From NCBI GenBank assembly GCA_905234145.1, contig CAJOGK010000014.1:1-34449 (forward strand): DNA of 34,449 bases, in the 5' to 3' direction. Origin of the DNA: an uncultured Prevotella sp. GTDB lineage: Bacteria; Bacteroidota; Bacteroidia; Bacteroidales; Bacteroidaceae. The notes under the pieces are model-generated. The model had not been told where the DNA came from, ran no database searches, and saw only the letters and a list, made by a program, of their open reading frames with translations. Below, one piece after another: positions 31,559 through 34,449 of this stretch. A program made the translations under genes and the position numbers. Positions within the stretch are counted from its first letter, which is position 1, and every line of letters begins with the position of its first letter.

Positions 31559-31570
31559 GTGTGCGCACAC
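31559..31570. promoter_or_regulatory. 12-bp perfect palindrome upstream of the SLT-type promoter
   Basis: GTGTGCGCACAC is fully self-complementary. It sits about 25 bp beyond the -33 of the SLT promoter and 44 bp past the mutS2 stop. It contains the same six-base half-sites (GTGTGC and GCACAC) as the TetR operator, but in everted order. It might be a regulator site or part of the mutS2 terminator (a T-run follows on the minus strand). Confidence 0.35.
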
Positions 31571-31614
31571 TGATTTATGTCAAGAAGTGTGAAAATTGAA
31601 ATATAAGCCCAAGT

Positions 31615-34222
31615 TTAGTCTAAATCCACTACTGTAATACCAGCTCCACCAAACTGAACATGCTCGTCGCGATAGTGCTGTACATTAGGTACAGTGGCCA
31701 AATATTGGCGTATTAATTGCCGTAGAATACCAGAGCCTGTACCATGGAGAATTCTAACACGCGACATGCCCACAAGGATAGAATCATCGAGGAAATGCAT
31801 CACGGCATTAATGGCTTCGTCGCCTCGCATGCCTCTGACATCGATGTCTTGATGGAAGTTCTGGCGACGATCTTCCATCGTAGCGCGCGTCACATGCGAA
31901 GTCTGTATGGCCAAGTGTGCGTGTTTGTCGGCAGAATTTATGGGGGCTGCCTTCGCTTTCTCCGTACGTTCCAGCTGCTCCAGTTTTACCTTGCTTCGCA
32001 GACCGCCAAAGATGACCGTTGCCTGTTTGCCCTGAATGCTTTCTATTTCGCCAATGCTATTGGTACCTTTGATACGCACGCTATCACCCTTCTCCAACGG
32101 ACGGTTTGTGTCGTTCAGATTAGCTTTCGCTCTTGCTGCCAATTTCTCGCTGGCTATACGTTCCGTTTCGCCCTTCTTCGCGGGCCTTACGATCCTCCAT
32201 CTGGCGCAGTTTCTTGGCGAAGTCCTCTTCGCTCATCAGTCCACGCGTATCGTCATTTTGTACTTGCTCACGGAACTCCTGCAACTCTTCGCGAATCTGA
32301 CGGGTGCGTTCCTTCTCTGCCTGCGCTTCTTTAATCTCGCGTATGGCGTTTTCTATCTTACGGTTTGCCTCTGCCAAGAGTTCGTCAGCCTGTTGCTTGG
32401 CACGATTCAGAATAGCCTTACGCTCGCGGTCTATCTCTTCGAGATTGTTCTCATAGCGCTGAATACTACCTTCGAGCGATTTCTCGTGCTGGTGTATCGT
32501 TTGTCGCTTACCCTCCCAGTAACGCTTATCGCGCACGATGTCTTGCAGATACTTGTCGCTCTGAATATAGTCTGAACCTACGATGTCCGAAGCGTCTTTG
32601 ATAACCTCCTCAGGAATACCTGATTTGCGGGCTATTTCGATGGCAAACGAAGAACCAGGTTGTCCGATAGCCAATTGGAACAGCGCTTGCATCTCGTGGC
32701 GATCGTAAAGCATCGCACCATTGACCACACCAGGGTGATCCTCTGCAAAGTGCTTTAGGTTCTGATAGTGGGTAGTAATCACACCGAAGGCCTCTTTCTT
32801 CCAGAATTGCTTCAGCATAGCCTCTGCGATGGCACCTCCAATGGTAGGCTCTGTACCACTACCAAACTCGTCTATTAATAATAAGGTACGCGCGTTGGCC
32901 TGCTTCATCATATTTTTCATGTTCAGCAGGTGACTAGAGTAGGTAGAGAGGTCGTTCTCTATGCTCTGCTCGTCGCCGATATCTATCAGGATATGGTGGA
33001 AGATACCTGTTGTCGAACGATCGCCAATGGGTACTGGTAATCCGCATTGCAGCATATACTGCAGTAATCCAACCGTCTTGAGGCATACCGACTTTCCACC
33101 GGCATTAGGCCCTGAAATAATCAGCAGCCGACCGATATTCTTTTTCTTATCCGTTAAATCCGTGCCATCCGTTGTTTCCAATCTGATGTCCAGTGGTACT
33201 ACCTTCTTTCCCTGTTTTGCTAGCGATAATTGCAGCAATGGGTGTATGGCGCGAATCCAGTCTATGTGGGGTTTGTCTTCTACCGTTGGCTCAAAGGCAC
33301 TGGTTAGTTTTGCCAATTCCGTCTTAGCGTAAATCAGGTCTATCTGAGCTAGGAATTGGTACGAGTCCAGAATCTCTTTCACGTAGGGGCGCACCTCATC
33401 AGTAAACACGGTTAGAATCCTGATGACCTCTCTACGCTCCTCAGCCTCCAGTTGTCTTACCTTGTTGTTTGCCTCTACCACCTCTGCAGGTTCGATAAAC
33501 ACCGTTTTTCCTGTAGCCGATTCGTCGTGTACGATACCGTTAATGCGTCGCTTTACCGATGGCGCTACGGGCAATACCAATCGACCGTCGCGCATGGTGG
33601 GGGCTGCATCCTTTTCTACGAGTCCGTCTTTCTGGGCAGAGTGCAATATCGTATATAAGGTACGCGAGATCGAACCCTGTGTCTTTTCCAGCTCGTGCCG
33701 AATGCCTGCCAGTGTCATCGAGGCTGAATCCTTTATCTTTCCGAATTTGTCCAGGATCGAGTCTATCCTTCTAATCATCGCAGGGAATACCATCACACCC
33801 TCCGTCAGTCTATACAGGGCAGGATAATCTGGCGTAAAATCGTCATCGTCAGATAGAGTATTCTCATTCCTCTTTCCACTTTCCTCTTTCCTCGAAAGAT
33901 ATCTAACAATGTCAGCTATCGTTTGCAGCGATCTCCTCAGATCCCATACCTCATCTTCCTCCAGATGGGTGTTCTCCAGTCTAATTCGTGTGATTGCCTC
34001 CCTTACATCGAAGAAGTACTGCATGGGGAAATCGTCTTTTTCCTCTTGCAGTCTGCGAAACTCGCGCACTTGGGTGAGCCATTCGTTAATCTCACGACAA
34101 TCTGTGGAGAAGGCTATTTCGTCAACCTTTTCCTTGCCTAGCGTACTCAGGCAGCGCTCCTTCAGCAGCTTCCTAATTTCGCCAAATCCTAGCTTATGTT
34201 CGAAGTTATTCGGATAAATCAC
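31615..34222 (-). pseudogene. mutS2: mutS2 (endonuclease MutS2), interrupted by a frameshift
   Basis: The first frame (34222 to 32120, 700 residues) begins at GTG and holds the MutS2 core: clamp/lever helices, Walker A GPNAGGKS, Walker B LLLIDEFGSG, and a long coiled coil. Near 32171-32173 a GGG run carries one base too many. The correct protein continues in another frame as GETERIASEKLAARA, then a KOW-like segment (GDSVRIKGTNSIGEIES) and the Smr nuclease domain (DVRGMRGDEA, ILHGTGSG, ending VVDLD at 31615). Joined, it would be about 868 residues, the normal family size. MutS2 acts on recombination intermediates and stalled ribosomes in other bacteria. The break may be a true mutation or a base error; the Smr part could also be made separately from TTG 32142. 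Confidence 0.9.
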
Positions 34223-34226
34223 GCTG

Positions 34227-34258
34227 CAAAGATACGAATAAGTGAGCGAAATTCCAAA
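34227..34258 (-). promoter_or_regulatory. Promoter of mutS2, apparently leaderless
   Basis: A minus-strand TATCTTTG -7 box (34227-34234) has TTTG (34255-34258) exactly 20 bp upstream. Only four bases separate the -7 box from the GTG start codon at 34220-34222, so the transcript should start at or next to the initiation codon. Confidence 0.8.
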
Positions 34259-34293
34259 TTTTTATGGTAAAACGTAATTTTCTTGCTTAAAAA

Positions 34294-34325
34294 TTTGTTT
34301 GTTTCAAGAAAAAGCACTACCTTTG
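34294..34325 (+). promoter_or_regulatory. Promoter of the tRNA-Ser gene
   Basis: TTTG (34294-34297), 20 bp, then TACCTTTG (34318-34325) is an exact consensus match. It is followed by GCACCCGCTT as at the initiator tRNA. Confidence 0.85.
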
Positions 34326-34353
34326 CACCCGCTTTCGAGACAATCAGAGCACT

Positions 34354-34438
34354 GGAGAGATGGTAGAGTGGTCGATTACAGTAGTCTTGAAAACTACCGT
34401 ACCGAGAGGTACCGGGGGTTCGAATCCCTCTCTCTCCG
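34354..34438 (+). tRNA. tRNA-Ser (UGA)
   Basis: The acceptor GGAGAGA pairs with TCTCTCC, the anticodon stem GTAGT/ACTAC carries loop CTTGAAA (anticodon TGA), and a long variable arm TACC-GAGA-GGTA marks a class II tRNA. The T-arm is GGGGG-TTCGAAT-CCCTC. The discriminator is G, as in Ser tRNAs. CCA is not encoded. Confidence 0.95.
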
Positions 34439-34449
34439 CAAAGAGTTCA

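Noticed and set aside
32120..32180. Programmed +1 frameshift in mutS2
   Set aside because: No stop codon, slippery heptamer or downstream structure of the usual kind is seen at the GGG run; mutation or base error is simpler.
1..34449. CRISPR array, integron, prophage or insertion sequence
   Set aside because: No repeat-spacer periodicity, transposase, integrase or attachment-like duplications were seen; tRNA 3' ends show no nearby duplicated copies.

Overview
This 34.4 kb window looks like chromosomal DNA from the Bacteroidota, most likely the Prevotellaceae (Prevotella or a close relative). Four things point there. There is a SusC/RagA-type TonB-linked outer-membrane protein. Almost every promoter carries the Bacteroidota -7 element TAnnTTTG, in the best cases with TTTG exactly 20 bp upstream. 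Shine-Dalgarno sequences are mostly absent. There is a paired TamL lipoprotein and TamB, and a Prevotella-style C-terminal tail on an exported pectate lyase. No phage, IS element, CRISPR array or clear foreign island is visible; apart from a short polysaccharide-degradation edge the region is core chromosome.

Layout. 1-5.9 kb: a partial susC on the minus strand diverges from a plus-strand run of three exported enzymes (a PL9-type pectate lyase, a thioredoxin/alpha-beta hydrolase fusion and a CE1/PHB-depolymerase-like esterase), followed by a broken M15 peptidase fragment. 5.9-8.5 kb: dsbD with a translationally coupled lipoprotein gene. 8.7-10.4 kb: a SulP anion transporter, overlapping tail-to-tail with a phytase-like/PAP2 fusion. 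10.3-16.2 kb (minus): the fusion phosphatase, glmM, a DUF4827 lipoprotein, an NrnA-type DHH phosphoesterase and a sugar-nucleotidyltransferase-like protein. 16.4-23.4 kb (minus): overlapping tamB-tamL with its own promoter. 23.5-30.6 kb (minus): a long run read from a TetR promoter: tetR, fabG, an RluA-family pseudouridine synthase, two tandem deoxynucleoside kinases (the second broken), an FG-GAP-like exported protein, a DUF3160 lipoprotein and a CapA-family phosphoesterase-like protein. 30.7-34.4 kb: initiator tRNA-Met, a small SLT-type muramidase with a structured leader, mutS2 (frameshifted, apparently leaderless) and tRNA-Ser(UGA).

How the genes fit together. Many products are envelope-directed: TamB/TamL for outer-membrane biogenesis, DsbD for reducing power outside the cytoplasm, GlmM for amino-sugar supply, CapA-like and SLT proteins, several lipoproteins, and FabG for fatty acids. 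The TetR gene lies directly before fabG and carries a perfect palindrome over its own -7 box, so autorepression of the operon is likely.

The most unusual structural signal is a set of short tandem arrays (7-8 bp units, different sequence each time) that fill gene joints and end at or within a few bases of the next start codon (four joints plus one 5' leader). Other points worth checking are the two gene disruptions (mutS2, deoxynucleoside kinase 2), an 18-bp minisatellite with an inverted partner inside dsbD, two multidomain fusions, and the multi-hairpin leader of the SLT gene.
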